DNA of 64,000 bases, from NCBI RefSeq assembly GCF_030269305.1, contig NZ_BSTC01000003.1, positions 496,001 through 560,000 of the forward strand, read 5' to 3'. This document shows, in pieces, positions 26,667 to 35,061 of the stretch. A program made the translations under genes and the position numbers. Position 1 is the stretch's first letter. Each line of letters begins with the position of its first letter. Origin of the DNA: Kineosporia sp. NBRC 101731 (lineage in GTDB: Bacteria; Actinomycetota; Actinomycetes; Actinomycetales; Kineosporiaceae). Under the pieces are notes generated by a model, which worked only from the letters and a program-made list of their open reading frames with translations, was not told the DNA's origin and searched no databases.

Positions 26667-27383
26667 TCACTTCGGGACGCCGCCCTGGTAGATCTCGTTC
26701 TTCCCGGTGCCGCCGGAGATCTTGTCCTGGCCGCCCTCGCCGACCAGGAGATCTTTACCGGCGTTGCCCCAGATCCGGTCGTTGCCGGCGCCACCGAAAA
26801 TCGAGTCGTCACCGGTGTTCCCCTGCAGCGAGTCATTCCCCTTCCCGCCGAAGACGATGTCCGCGCCAGCTTCTCCGGTGACGTCGTCGTGACCGGAGCC
26901 TCCCTCGATCACGTCGTCGCCCTTGCCGCCCAGGATGCCGTCGTCGCCCGCGTCCCCACTGATGAAGTCGTTCCCCGCGTCCCCGGTGATCAGATCGGTG
27001 CCCGTGCCGCCGCGGACGAAGTCGTGCCCGGCGTCCCCGGCCAGGATGTCGGCCCCGGCCCCACCGGCGATGCTGTCGCTGCCCTGGCCACCGAACACGC
27101 CGTCGTTACCCGCGCCGGCACAGATGATGTCGTCGCCGCCGAGTCCCTCGATGATGTCGGAACCGGCAAGCCCGGCGATCACGTCGGCGCCCTTGGTCCC
27201 GACCAGATGGTCGTCGCCGGCCGTCCCCACGATCGTTGCCTTCAGCCCTTCGCACGTGGGGGTCGTGGCCGCCGCCGCGAACGTGGGCGTGGCCGCCTGG
27301 GCCGAGTTCATCGTGGCCAGGGTGAAGCCGCCGAGGCCGATCGTGAGAGCGGTGCCGGTGACGAGAATGCGCTTGCGGAGCAT
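26667..27383 (-). CDS. Secreted RTX/hemolysin-type calcium-binding repeat protein
   Basis: A 238-residue exported protein. A Sec-type signal peptide ends near AQAATP (about residue 30). From about residue 48 onward there is an almost unbroken array of about 18 glycine/aspartate nonapeptides of the GGxGxDxI/L type (for example GGKGNDSLQG, GGAGNDRIWG). These form a calcium-binding parallel beta-roll outside the cell. There is no catalytic domain and no type I secretion gene nearby, so export is probably by Sec. Its role could be calcium-dependent surface or matrix structure; this is inference. Confidence 0.85.
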   Translation of the reverse strand: MLRKRILVTGTALTIGLGGFTLATMNSAQAATPTFAAAATTPTCEGLKATIVGTAGDDHLVGTKGADVIAGLAGSDIIEGLGGDDIICAGAGNDGVFGGQGSDSIAGGAGADILAGDAGHDFVRGGTGTDLITGDAGNDFISGDAGDDGILGGKGDDVIEGGSGHDDVTGEAGADIVFGGKGNDSLQGNTGDDSIFGGAGNDRIWGNAGKDLLVGEGGQDKISGGTGKNEIYQGGVPK

Positions 27384-27604
27384 GATTTCTTCCCTCCGGA
27401 GTGACTTGCTGACATGGACGATCCTGTCTTCCAGGGGTGTCCGTCCGCGTCCGTCCGCAGAGGGGTTCGAGGGACGCTCGTCGGTGAGCCTTTAGTGGTG
27501 GCAGGTCACGCTTTCGTCGCAGGCCCGCTTCCCGTTCGGGCCGGTGCCGAGTTGCCGGGGTGGCATTTGTCCGGTGCGATGTGGGCATGGAGGAGGAGAG
27601 CACC

Positions 27605-28027
27605 GTGGGCTGGATCGGCATCAGCATCCAGATATTCGGGCTACTGTTGCTGATTCCCGGTGGAGTTCTGCTGTACCTCCGGTCGATCGAAGACGCCGAA
27701 CGCCGCCGGGCGGCCGGCGAGGTCAACTACACGCCCTACACCGGTCGCGACATAGCCAGGGTTCTGCGCGAAGAGCCGGACGAGGCGGATCTACCCCGGC
27801 TGCGCCGCCTGGCCGTGACCCTGAAATCGCGACGCCCGGCGGCTCTTCTGCTCGGGGCAGCGACGGTGTCCCAGCTGGGTGGCCTCGTCTTCCAGGCGGG
27901 CCGGCCGCGACTGGTGTTCGCCGTTCTCTGCGTCGTCCTGATCGGAGGGCAGGCGTTGCACATCGAGCGCAACGCCCGCATCGCCCAGCGTTTCCTGCAG
28001 GCCCACCCCGACGACCCGACGCGCTGA
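27605..28027 (+). CDS. Small membrane protein of unknown function
   Basis: A 140-residue protein with an N-terminal transmembrane helix (IGISIQIFGLLLLIPGGVLLYL), then a charged cytoplasmic-type stretch with DEADLPRLRRLAVTLKSRR, and two further hydrophobic segments (AALLLGAATVSQLGGLVF and LVFAVLCVVLIGGQAL). I chose the GTG at 27605 because GGAGGAG is just upstream; an ATG 15 codons earlier lacks such a site. I recognise no family. The gap from 27384 to 27604 holds only promoter DNA for the divergent RTX gene. Confidence 0.65.
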   Translation: MGWIGISIQIFGLLLLIPGGVLLYLRSIEDAERRRAAGEVNYTPYTGRDIARVLREEPDEADLPRLRRLAVTLKSRRPAALLLGAATVSQLGGLVFQAGRPRLVFAVLCVVLIGGQALHIERNARIAQRFLQAHPDDPTR

Positions 28028-28046
28028 CCGGAACAGCCTGCCTAGC

Positions 28047-28090
28047 CGTGATCATGCAAAACCTCCCCGGGGAGGTTTTGCATGATCACG
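28047..28090. terminator. 44-bp perfect palindrome (shared element, copy 1)
   Basis: Each 22-base arm begins CGTGATCATGCAAAACC and meets its reverse complement at CCCC/GGGG, with no spare loop bases. It sits between the convergent membrane-protein and sulfatase genes, as a bidirectional terminator would. The same 44 bases occur exactly at 48245-48288. Confidence 0.8.
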
Positions 28091-28097
28091 AAGGGGG

Positions 28098-29636
28098 TCA
28101 GTCGTCGAGTTGCTGGGCCTTCTCGCAGGCCTTGGTGCCCTCGCAGTCGATGACCTCGTGCAGCTTCTTGCTCAGGGAGGCCAGACGCTCCTTCGACTGC
28201 TTCTTCGCGACGTTCTTCAGCTGTTCGGGGTCTTTGCGCAGGTCGTAGTACTCCGTCGCACCGTTCACGTACTCGACGTACAACCAGTCGCGGCTGCGCA
28301 GGGCCTCGTAGCTGGGCGGGTTGGCGCTGCGGAAGCCCTCGTAGTCGGGGTCTTTCACGTCCACGTCGGGGCCCCGGTGCTCGATCAGCACCACGTCGCG
28401 GTCCTGTACGGCCGAGTCCTCGGGCGTGGAGCCCCAGAGCCCGGCGAGGCTCTGCCCGTCCGAGATCTTCGGGGTCTTCTGGCCGGCGATGTCATTGAAG
28501 GTGGCCCGCAGATCGATGTTCGAGCCCATCGCGTCGACGGTGCGGCCGGCGGTGACGTCGGGGCCCATGACCACCAGGGGCACGTGCACGTCGGTGTCGT
28601 AGGCCGTCATCTTGCCGGAGACCAGTCCGTGCTCGCCCATGTGATAGCCGTTGTCGGAGCTGAAGACCAGGTAGGTGTTGTCTTCGATCCCGCTGGCCCG
28701 CAGCTGTTCCCACAGGCCGCGCACCAGGTCGTCCACCGCCTGCACCCCGCGCGCCCGCTTGCGGAAGTCGCGGTCCATCTTCTTCTGCTCGGCATCGGTG
28801 AGGGCGGGCTGGGTCATCCAGGCCGGGGCGTTCTCCGGCTTCTTGCCGTACGACGCCGTGCGGGGCGCCTTCACCTTCTTGAACAGGTCTTGGTGCCGCT
28901 CGGCGACCGGGTACGGCTTGTGCGGCGTGTAGGTGGAGACCTCCAGCATGAACGGCTCGTTCTTGTCCGCCGCCCGGGCGACGAAGTCGCGGCCCCGGGC
29001 CCCGAGGACGTCGGTCAGATAGTCCTCCGGCTCGTCGCCGTACTTCACCACGGTGCCGTTCTGGTTCAGCGTGTAGTCGTACTGCCCGTAAGCGTTACCG
29101 GCCAGCGCCCATTCGTCCCAGCCCTCCGGCACCGGCAGCGCCGCGCCGGGCTCGCCGGTGGCGTACTGGTTCAGGAGCTTGCCCATCATGGCCGTGCGGT
29201 ACCCGGCCTTCTGGAGGTCGGTGGCGAAGGTGTCGCCGTCGAGCCCCTTCTTCATGAAGGTCTTGTACCCGCCCTGCGGGCCGGAGTTGCGGTAGATCCC
29301 GGTGCTGTGTGGGTACCGGCCGGTGAAGATCGACGCCCGGGAGGGGCAGCACAGCGAGTCGGTCACGAAATACTGCGAGAACGTGGTGCCTTTCTGCTGC
29401 ATCCGCTGCACGGTGGGCAGGTAGGGCAGCAGATTCATCGACAGGTCGTCGGTGAGCACGAACACGATGTTCGGCCGCGACGTGTCCTGGCTGGTGCGAT
29501 CGGCGGCCGTGGGAGCGGCAGCCTCGAGCTGACCGGCTTCGGCCGAGGCGGTGCAGGCCGCCAGAGCGAGGGTCAGGAGCAGGACCAGTGCGGCCGGGAT
29601 CGCCCGGGCCGGGGCTGACAGCAGGCGCCGTCGCAT
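28098..29636 (-). CDS. Sulfatase lipoprotein
   Basis: A 512-residue sulfatase of the alkaline-phosphatase superfamily that hydrolyses sulfate esters. Signal peptide with lipobox LAAC (Cys28) predicts anchoring on the outer face of the membrane. NIVFVLTDDL carries the metal-binding Asp pair. CCPSRASIFTGRYPHSTG carries the CxPSR signature, whose Cys96 is expected to become formylglycine. SSDNGYHMGEHG supplies further metal ligands. It is the last gene of a minus-strand group with a glycosyltransferase and a TylF-like methyltransferase. The substrate may be a sulfated glycan; no formylglycine-generating enzyme gene is in the window. Confidence 0.9.
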   Translation of the reverse strand: MRRRLLSAPARAIPAALVLLLTLALAACTASAEAGQLEAAAPTAADRTSQDTSRPNIVFVLTDDLSMNLLPYLPTVQRMQQKGTTFSQYFVTDSLCCPSRASIFTGRYPHSTGIYRNSGPQGGYKTFMKKGLDGDTFATDLQKAGYRTAMMGKLLNQYATGEPGAALPVPEGWDEWALAGNAYGQYDYTLNQNGTVVKYGDEPEDYLTDVLGARGRDFVARAADKNEPFMLEVSTYTPHKPYPVAERHQDLFKKVKAPRTASYGKKPENAPAWMTQPALTDAEQKKMDRDFRKRARGVQAVDDLVRGLWEQLRASGIEDNTYLVFSSDNGYHMGEHGLVSGKMTAYDTDVHVPLVVMGPDVTAGRTVDAMGSNIDLRATFNDIAGQKTPKISDGQSLAGLWGSTPEDSAVQDRDVVLIEHRGPDVDVKDPDYEGFRSANPPSYEALRSRDWLYVEYVNGATEYYDLRKDPEQLKNVAKKQSKERLASLSKKLHEVIDCEGTKACEKAQQLDD

Positions 29637-29677
29637 AACAGCCGTTCTCCTCGTGATCGTGGTGGGTGCGAAAGCTG

Positions 29678-31072
29678 TTACGGCTTATCGGTGACCGCGC
29701 GCAGAACATCCTGCCAGCTGGTCAGGTACGCGTCGATCGAGTGGGTCGCCGAACTGAGGCGGGCGGCCGTGGACATCCGGGCGGTGAGGTCCGGGTCGGC
29801 GATCAGCCGCAGCATGCGCTCGGCCAGGGCGCCGGTGTCACCCGAAGCAACCAGGTAACCGCTCTCGCCGTCGGCGATCTGCTCGCGCGGGCCGTAGGCG
29901 ATGTCGTAGGCGATCACCGGGCAGCCCCGGTCCAGGGCCTCCAGCACCACCAGCGGGTATCCCTCGAAGCGGCTGGTCAGCAGCAGGGCCGTCGCCGAGC
30001 GCAGGTAGTCCTTGGCCGCCGGGTCGTGCCCGGGCAGCCGGACGGAGGCCTGAAGGCCGAGTTTGCCGACCAGCTTCTCCAGTTCGGCACGCTGGCTGCC
30101 CTCGCCGTAGATGGTCAGCGTGGCCTGGGGCTGCTGGGTGACCACCTTCGCGAAGGCGACCACGGCGTCCTCCAGGCGTTTCTGCTTCTCCAGGCGCCCG
30201 AGCATCACGAAATCGGCTTGATGACGAGGCACTTGGCGATCGCTGTCGGGTCGGTGATCGATCGGGTTGGGGATGATGTGCACGTTGTCCATCGCCCCGA
30301 ACCGGGCCGCGATCTCGTCGCGCTGGCGCTCGGTGAGCATCACCAGGGCGTGCAGGCGGGGGATCGCCTCGATCACCGGCAGATGGGTCGGGTGCACCGG
30401 GGAGTCCCACTGGTAGGGCTCCTGGACGTGGATGTTGTGCACCACGTGGATCAGCCGCACCCGGCGCCGGCTGGTCAACGGCACCAGTTGCCGCGTCGCG
30501 AAACGGCTGTCGGACATGATGATCACCGGCCGCTTGGGCTGGTCGTCGAACAGGCCGGTGAGCCACCAGCGCCGCAGGGCGCCGACCCCGGAGAACTCCC
30601 GCACCACGCGGCTCCGGCGGTCGCAGAGCACCACCCCGTCGGGGCTCTGGCGCAGGTACACGCTGCCGTCCGCGCGGCGGTGGTCGGTGACCACGTCGGA
30701 GCCGTCCCGGCTGCGGTAGGTGGTCAGGTGCACGGTGCCGTCCGGGTGCGGGACGTCGTGCGCCTTCAGGCCCGGCACCGGCGGCAGCGCAGCCGCGTCG
30801 TCGGCCGCGAGGGGGGTGCGCTCGTGACGGAACCACTCGAAGAGGTTGACGATCACCGTGGAGGGCGCCACCGAGCCCCGGGCGGCGAGCTCGGCCCGGA
30901 TGCGCGGGTAGTCGGGCTGGTCGTCGAACGAGACCAGGGTCGGGGTGATACCCGCGCGCTCGGCGAAAAGCCTGCTGCGCAGCAGGAACATGGCTGTCTG
31001 CCCACCCGTGTCGAGGGCCAGGCGCACGGTGACGGCGAGGTACTGGCCGTCCGGGAAGTCGAAGTCGGGCAC
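29678..31072 (-). CDS. GT4-family glycosyltransferase (TagE-like)
   Basis: A 464-residue glycosyltransferase. The N-terminal half has an unusual insertion (residues about 90-170, DGTVHLTTYRSRDGSDVV) typical of poly(glycerol-phosphate) glucosyltransferases. The C-terminal GT4 domain reads FVMLGRLEKQKRLEDAV, GEGSQRAELEKLVGKLGL, LLLTSRFEGYPLVVLEAL and AYDIAYGPREQI, with the EGYPLVVLEAL nucleotide-sugar motif. A GTG seven bases after the preceding stop is taken as the start; a 14-codon longer form overlapping that gene is possible. It is likely a wall teichoic acid or capsule decorating enzyme, by resemblance. Confidence 0.8.
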   Translation of the reverse strand: MPDFDFPDGQYLAVTVRLALDTGGQTAMFLLRSRLFAERAGITPTLVSFDDQPDYPRIRAELAARGSVAPSTVIVNLFEWFRHERTPLAADDAAALPPVPGLKAHDVPHPDGTVHLTTYRSRDGSDVVTDHRRADGSVYLRQSPDGVVLCDRRSRVVREFSGVGALRRWWLTGLFDDQPKRPVIIMSDSRFATRQLVPLTSRRRVRLIHVVHNIHVQEPYQWDSPVHPTHLPVIEAIPRLHALVMLTERQRDEIAARFGAMDNVHIIPNPIDHRPDSDRQVPRHQADFVMLGRLEKQKRLEDAVVAFAKVVTQQPQATLTIYGEGSQRAELEKLVGKLGLQASVRLPGHDPAAKDYLRSATALLLTSRFEGYPLVVLEALDRGCPVIAYDIAYGPREQIADGESGYLVASGDTGALAERMLRLIADPDLTARMSTAARLSSATHSIDAYLTSWQDVLRAVTDKP

Positions 31073-31079
31073 GCGGCGG

Positions 31080-31874
31080 CTACGGTTTGATCGCCACGCG
31101 GCCGTTGCCGGCACGCCAGAGCAACAGGTCGATGCCGTTCTCGCGCAGCCACTCGTCGGTGGCCTGCCGGGAACCCTGCCACCAGCCGTAGTCGTCGAGC
31201 AGCAGCACGCCGCCGGACACCAGCCGGGGGTACAGGTGGTCGAGCTCGTGCCGGGTGGAGGAGTACCACTCGGTGTCCAGGTGCAGCAGCGCGATGGACC
31301 CGGGCGCGTGCTGGGGCAGCGTGTCCTCGACCTTGCCCGGTACGAGGTGAACGTGCTCGTCCGGGTAGGGCACGGCCGTCAGGCCGGCGCGCACTGCGTC
31401 GAGGGAATTCACGGCCCCGAACGTATCGAACAGATAGAGGTCACGGTTGCGCTCACCGGCCGCGAGCAGGGTGCGGGCCACGGCCTGCATCGAGCCACCA
31501 CGCCCGACCCCGCACTGCACCACGGCGCCCTCGACCCGGCGGTCGTGGAGATGACGGGTCGCGGTGATCAGCGCGTGCAGCTTCTCGTTGCTCGCCGCGG
31601 TGTAGGGCCGCACTGCCGTGACGATGTCGCGCGCCTCGTCGTCGAAGTCCCGCGGGAGCGGCTTCTCCTTCGGTTTAGCAGGGGCTTTCGCCACTGCGGG
31701 CGCTGCGGGCGCGGCGGGCGGCTGGGCGAGAGCCAGCTTCTCCAGGCGCGCCGTCGCCTTGTTGAGGCGGTTGACGGCCTTGTCGAGCCCCTGGGGAACT
31801 GGTGGCACGGGACGCGTCAGCTCGAAGCCGGTCGTGCGTCTCAGAATGCCATTTAACGTTCTCTTCGGGTTCAC
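31080..31874 (-). CDS. TylF/MycF-type O-methyltransferase
   Basis: A 264-residue SAM-dependent methyltransferase. After a low-complexity Ala/Pro/Lys linker (residues about 50-72) comes the TylF-like core: EGAVVQCGVGRGGSMQAVA (SAM site), LFDTFGAVNS, LLHLDTEWYSSTRHELDHLYP and GGVLLLDDYGWWQGSRQATDEW (metal-binding Asp-Asp). TylF and MycF methylate sugar hydroxyls of macrolides, and relatives modify surface glycans. Here it precedes a TagE-like glycosyltransferase and a sulfatase, so a methylated surface glycan is more plausible than an antibiotic. GTG start; a relatively AT-rich promoter region lies upstream. Confidence 0.8.
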   Translation of the reverse strand: MNPKRTLNGILRRTTGFELTRPVPPVPQGLDKAVNRLNKATARLEKLALAQPPAAPAAPAVAKAPAKPKEKPLPRDFDDEARDIVTAVRPYTAASNEKLHALITATRHLHDRRVEGAVVQCGVGRGGSMQAVARTLLAAGERNRDLYLFDTFGAVNSLDAVRAGLTAVPYPDEHVHLVPGKVEDTLPQHAPGSIALLHLDTEWYSSTRHELDHLYPRLVSGGVLLLDDYGWWQGSRQATDEWLRENGIDLLLWRAGNGRVAIKP

Positions 31875-32014
31875 CTTTCACATTAAACACATAAGAAGAG
31901 GGTGTTGTTGGCCGCCTTGCACGATGGTGCCGGTTACTGGTAGGCGCCGGTTCCGGTGTGCGGTAGGGGCCTTCGGCGGGAATCCGGCGATAACGCCCCT
32001 GGATACTCTGATGC

Positions 32015-33586
32015 GTGACGGTGAACCCGGTGCTTTCGGTAGTCGGGCGGGTACGTTCCGCGTACCGCGCAGATCGGTTGCGTCTGGCCTACGAGGCCGT
32101 TCTCACACTCTTTCTCGCCCTGACGACGGCCCTGCTCTGTCTTGCCTTCTGGTTCGAGCCTTTCCAGGACGAACGGCTACCGCTCGTGCTGATCATGCTC
32201 GCCGGGTTCGTGGGAACGCTCGTGGTGGTGCCGCTGCGGATCATCAGCCCGATGACCGCGCTCGTGCTCGGAGCCCTGCTCTCCCTGCTGACGGCCGGAA
32301 GCAGCGTCGCGCTGATCCTGCTCGGTGCCGCCGTCGGCTACCGGTCGCGACGGGCGTCGTCCATCGGACTGGGTCTTGCCGCCGTTCTGATGTGCTGCGT
32401 CGCCGGTGTCGATCTGCAGACCCGCAACCCCTTCGCCTACTGCGTCCTGCTCGGCCTGATGCTGTTCTGCCTGACGGTGCTGCTGCCTGCGGCCGTGGGC
32501 GCGATGGTCGCCCAGCGCCGCCTGCTGGTCATGACGATGCATCAGCGCAACGTCGAACTGCATCAGGAACGGCAGCTGCTGATCGACCAGGCACAGATGC
32601 GCGAGCGCAACCGCATCGCCGCCGAGCTGCACGATTCGCTCGGCAGCCGGCTCACCCTGCTGTCCCTGTACACCGGAGGCCTGGCCCAGTCATCCGCCGC
32701 GACCCTGCCGCCGAAGGGGCAGGAGGCCCTGGCCCTGATGCGCGACACCTCCGCCCAGGCCATGTCGGAGCTGCGGCAGATCCTGCGGGTGCTGCACCAG
32801 GACGACGTCCGGGACGCGGCGGGCAGGTCGCTCAACGAGGTGGAGGAGACGGTCGCCTCAGGGCGGGGGACCGGTACCGACATCGAGCTGGTCCGCCGCG
32901 GGGAACCCCGGCCGCTGCGCCTGCTGGCCGAGCACGCCGGGTATCGCGTGGTGCAGGAGGGCATCACCAACGCGCTGCGGCATGCCGGTGGGGCACCCGT
33001 GCGCGTGGAGGTGCGGTACGAGGACGACGCCCTGGTCGTGGAGGTCGGCAACCGTGCCGGGCAGCCCTATGAGGGGATCAGTACCGGTCAGGGGCTGCAC
33101 GGTCTGGCCGAGCGCGTACGGCTGGCCGGTGGCGTGCTGTCGCACGGGCCTACGGACGAGGGCGGTTTCCGTCTACTCGCGATGCTTCCCTACGGTGGGG
33201 AGGTGCCCGAGCCGGGCCGGACGCCGGCGAACGGCGACTTCCCGCAGGAACTGCGGAAGAGTTCACGCCGCCAGAGGATGGGTGCCGGGGCCGTGATCGT
33301 CTCGCTCGTGCTGTCTCTCGGGTCGTGCGTCGGCACCTTCTTCGTGCCCGCCACCCCCGGAGCGGTGAGCCGCGAGCTCTTCGACTCCCTGACGGTGGGT
33401 GACGACCAGGTCGCCGTCGACGAGAACCTTCCCATCGACATGGTCGAAACGACCGTCAACACCGACGGCGTCACCTGCACCACCTACTACGCGCAGGACC
33501 GGCCGTCGACCGGCGACGGCGAACTGCACTACGAGATCTGTTTCAAGGACGGTGTCCTCGACAGCAAGCGAGAATTAATTCAGTGA
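32015..33586 (+). CDS. Orphan NarL-type sensor histidine kinase with extra C-terminal domain
   Basis: A 523-residue sensor kinase. About five N-terminal transmembrane helices are followed by the HisKA_3 box RERNRIAAELHDSLGSRL (phospho-His near residue 210) and a HATPase domain (VVQEGITNALRHAGG, GQGLHGLAERV). Unusually the chain continues beyond the ATPase domain. A linker leads to another transmembrane helix (GAGAVIVSLVLSLGSCVGTFF) and a ~85-residue domain containing TCTTYYAQDRP and YEICFKDGV, predicted outside. No response regulator gene is adjacent. A GATACT box at 32002-32007 places the transcript start at or near the GTG, so the message may be leaderless. Confidence 0.85.
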   Translation: MTVNPVLSVVGRVRSAYRADRLRLAYEAVLTLFLALTTALLCLAFWFEPFQDERLPLVLIMLAGFVGTLVVVPLRIISPMTALVLGALLSLLTAGSSVALILLGAAVGYRSRRASSIGLGLAAVLMCCVAGVDLQTRNPFAYCVLLGLMLFCLTVLLPAAVGAMVAQRRLLVMTMHQRNVELHQERQLLIDQAQMRERNRIAAELHDSLGSRLTLLSLYTGGLAQSSAATLPPKGQEALALMRDTSAQAMSELRQILRVLHQDDVRDAAGRSLNEVEETVASGRGTGTDIELVRRGEPRPLRLLAEHAGYRVVQEGITNALRHAGGAPVRVEVRYEDDALVVEVGNRAGQPYEGISTGQGLHGLAERVRLAGGVLSHGPTDEGGFRLLAMLPYGGEVPEPGRTPANGDFPQELRKSSRRQRMGAGAVIVSLVLSLGSCVGTFFVPATPGAVSRELFDSLTVGDDQVAVDENLPIDMVETTVNTDGVTCTTYYAQDRPSTGDGELHYEICFKDGVLDSKRELIQ

Positions 33587-33780
33587 CCCGAATATCAATG
33601 GGTCGGAGCCATCGATGCGGCATTTCTCGGCGCCGGGTGAACTATTTCCGGCATGTATCCGTGTGTTGGGTAGGACCGGTTGATCTCTGAGCGTTCGAAA
33701 GCACCTGTCCCGTCCTCGAGACGGGAAAGGCGTGCTGCCGTCGGCCCGGTCGGATTGCCCCGGTGGGCTGACCAGAAACT

Positions 33781-33810
33781 ACCGGCCGGCCCGGGCATGG
33801 GCCGGCCGGT
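33781..33810. terminator. Hairpin terminator of the small lipoprotein gene
   Basis: ACCGGCCGGCCC and its exact complement form a 12-bp stem with a 6-base loop just after the stop of the minus-strand gene at 33814. The gap 33587-33813 otherwise contains no gene. Confidence 0.75.
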
Positions 33811-33813
33811 CCG

Positions 33814-34233
33814 TCAGCGGGACAGGGCCTCCAGGTCGGACCGCACCTCGGCGGGCATGTCCATCTCCGGAATCGTGAACATCTGGCCGGGGCTGCTCTC
33901 GTCGCCACCCTGGTGCTGCCCGGCGGCGAAGACGGCGTACCGCGGGTCGAGTCCCTTGATCCGGTAGAGCTTCACGTCGCCGGGGGAGGGCTCGTCGGCC
34001 ATCACCCCGTTGGCTCCGGTGTCGTTGCAGGCGGGCAGGGGATGGGTGCCCAGACTCGGGCCCACCTGGTCGGGGTCGATGTCCTGGCCGTAGCTGTAGA
34101 AGTGGCCCTCGTACTCCACCCCGACCGCGCAGGAGGCGGCCGCCTGCCCCGCGCTGGTGCAGCCGGCCAGCAGCAGGCCCGCCGCCAGGTACGGGGTGGG
34201 TCGCCGGAGCAGGCAGGACGTACGTAAGGACAT
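33814..34233 (-). CDS. Small lipoprotein (DUF6281-like)
   Basis: A 139-residue exported lipoprotein. The start MSLRTSCLLRRPTPYLAAGLLLAGC gives a signal peptide with lipobox LAGC, and GGAAGG precedes this ATG; a longer frame starts at 34263. The mature part has conserved-looking Cys in AASCAVGVEYEGHFYS and LPACNDTGA. These resemble the actinobacterial DUF6281 family, which has no known function. It is divergent from the HAD phosphatase gene. Confidence 0.6.
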   Translation of the reverse strand: MSLRTSCLLRRPTPYLAAGLLLAGCTSAGQAAASCAVGVEYEGHFYSYGQDIDPDQVGPSLGTHPLPACNDTGANGVMADEPSPGDVKLYRIKGLDPRYAVFAAGQHQGGDESSPGQMFTIPEMDMPAEVRSDLEALSR

Positions 34234-34359
34234 GGTGGCGAGCCTTCCGTCGGTGATCAGCATGGCTCAGACGCGGGCGCCCGGGTGCGGGTTCCGTGCT
34301 GGCGCGGGCTGTCCCGTAGCGTGTGCGCCGCGGACACGACGGACGGAGGCCGCGAGGCG

Positions 34360-35007
34360 ATGACGGACATGACGAAGCTGACCGAGGGGCTGCGGCGGGC
34401 GCTGCACATCGTGCCCTCCGGATATCCCGCCGGCGAGGTGCGCGAGTACTACGGCGACGACGGCTCGGGCCGGATCTCGCCCGACTCCGCCTACTCGGGC
34501 GACCTGCGAAAGGTGCTGGAAGACGTCCACCATCATCTCGGCGACCACATGGCGACCGAGCGTGCCGCCCTGGTGCTGGATGTCGACGACACCGCGCTGA
34601 GCAGCTACGACTACGGCGCCTCGTGCGACTTCGACGGGTACACGCAGGGGCCGTTCGTTCAGTACCTGCTGGGGTGCCGGCCGCAAGCCGTCTCCGGGAT
34701 GCCGGAGCTGACGAGCTGGGCCGCCGCGCAGGGGTTCACGATCTTCTACATCACCAGCCGTCCCGACCCGCTGCGGGACGTGACCCTGCGCAACCTCCGT
34801 GAGCAGGGCTACGAGGAGCCGGCCGGGCTGTTCACCAAGCCCGCCGGCGGGCTGAGCACGGTGGTCTTCAAATCCGGGGTGCGGGCCGATCTGGCCGCGC
34901 AGGGGTGGGACCTGGTGGCGAACGTGGGTGATCAGCAGTCGGACCTGGACGGCGGCCACGCCCGCCGCACGTTCCTGGTGCCGAACCGGATGTATCTCCT
35001 GCCCTGA
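34360..35007 (+). CDS. HAD-superfamily acid phosphatase (class B-like)
   Basis: A 215-residue HAD hydrolase. Motif I is ALVLDVDDTALSSYDYG with nucleophile and acid/base Asp residues. Motif II lies in IFYITSRPD. A Lys-containing motif III (FTKPAG or VVFKSG) and motif IV NVGDQQSDLDGGHA follow. This order fits plant-VSP/class B acid phosphatases. Most relatives are secreted, but no signal peptide is seen, so this one may be cytoplasmic. The start is the ATG at 34360 (GGAGG about 12 bases upstream). Another HAD protein gene follows. Confidence 0.8.
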   Translation: MTDMTKLTEGLRRALHIVPSGYPAGEVREYYGDDGSGRISPDSAYSGDLRKVLEDVHHHLGDHMATERAALVLDVDDTALSSYDYGASCDFDGYTQGPFVQYLLGCRPQAVSGMPELTSWAAAQGFTIFYITSRPDPLRDVTLRNLREQGYEEPAGLFTKPAGGLSTVVFKSGVRADLAAQGWDLVANVGDQQSDLDGGHARRTFLVPNRMYLLP

Positions 35008-35061
35008 GAATTCTGCACCCTGAGCGCCGGGCAGGATGCCCGGTATGTCACCATCTCGGGC

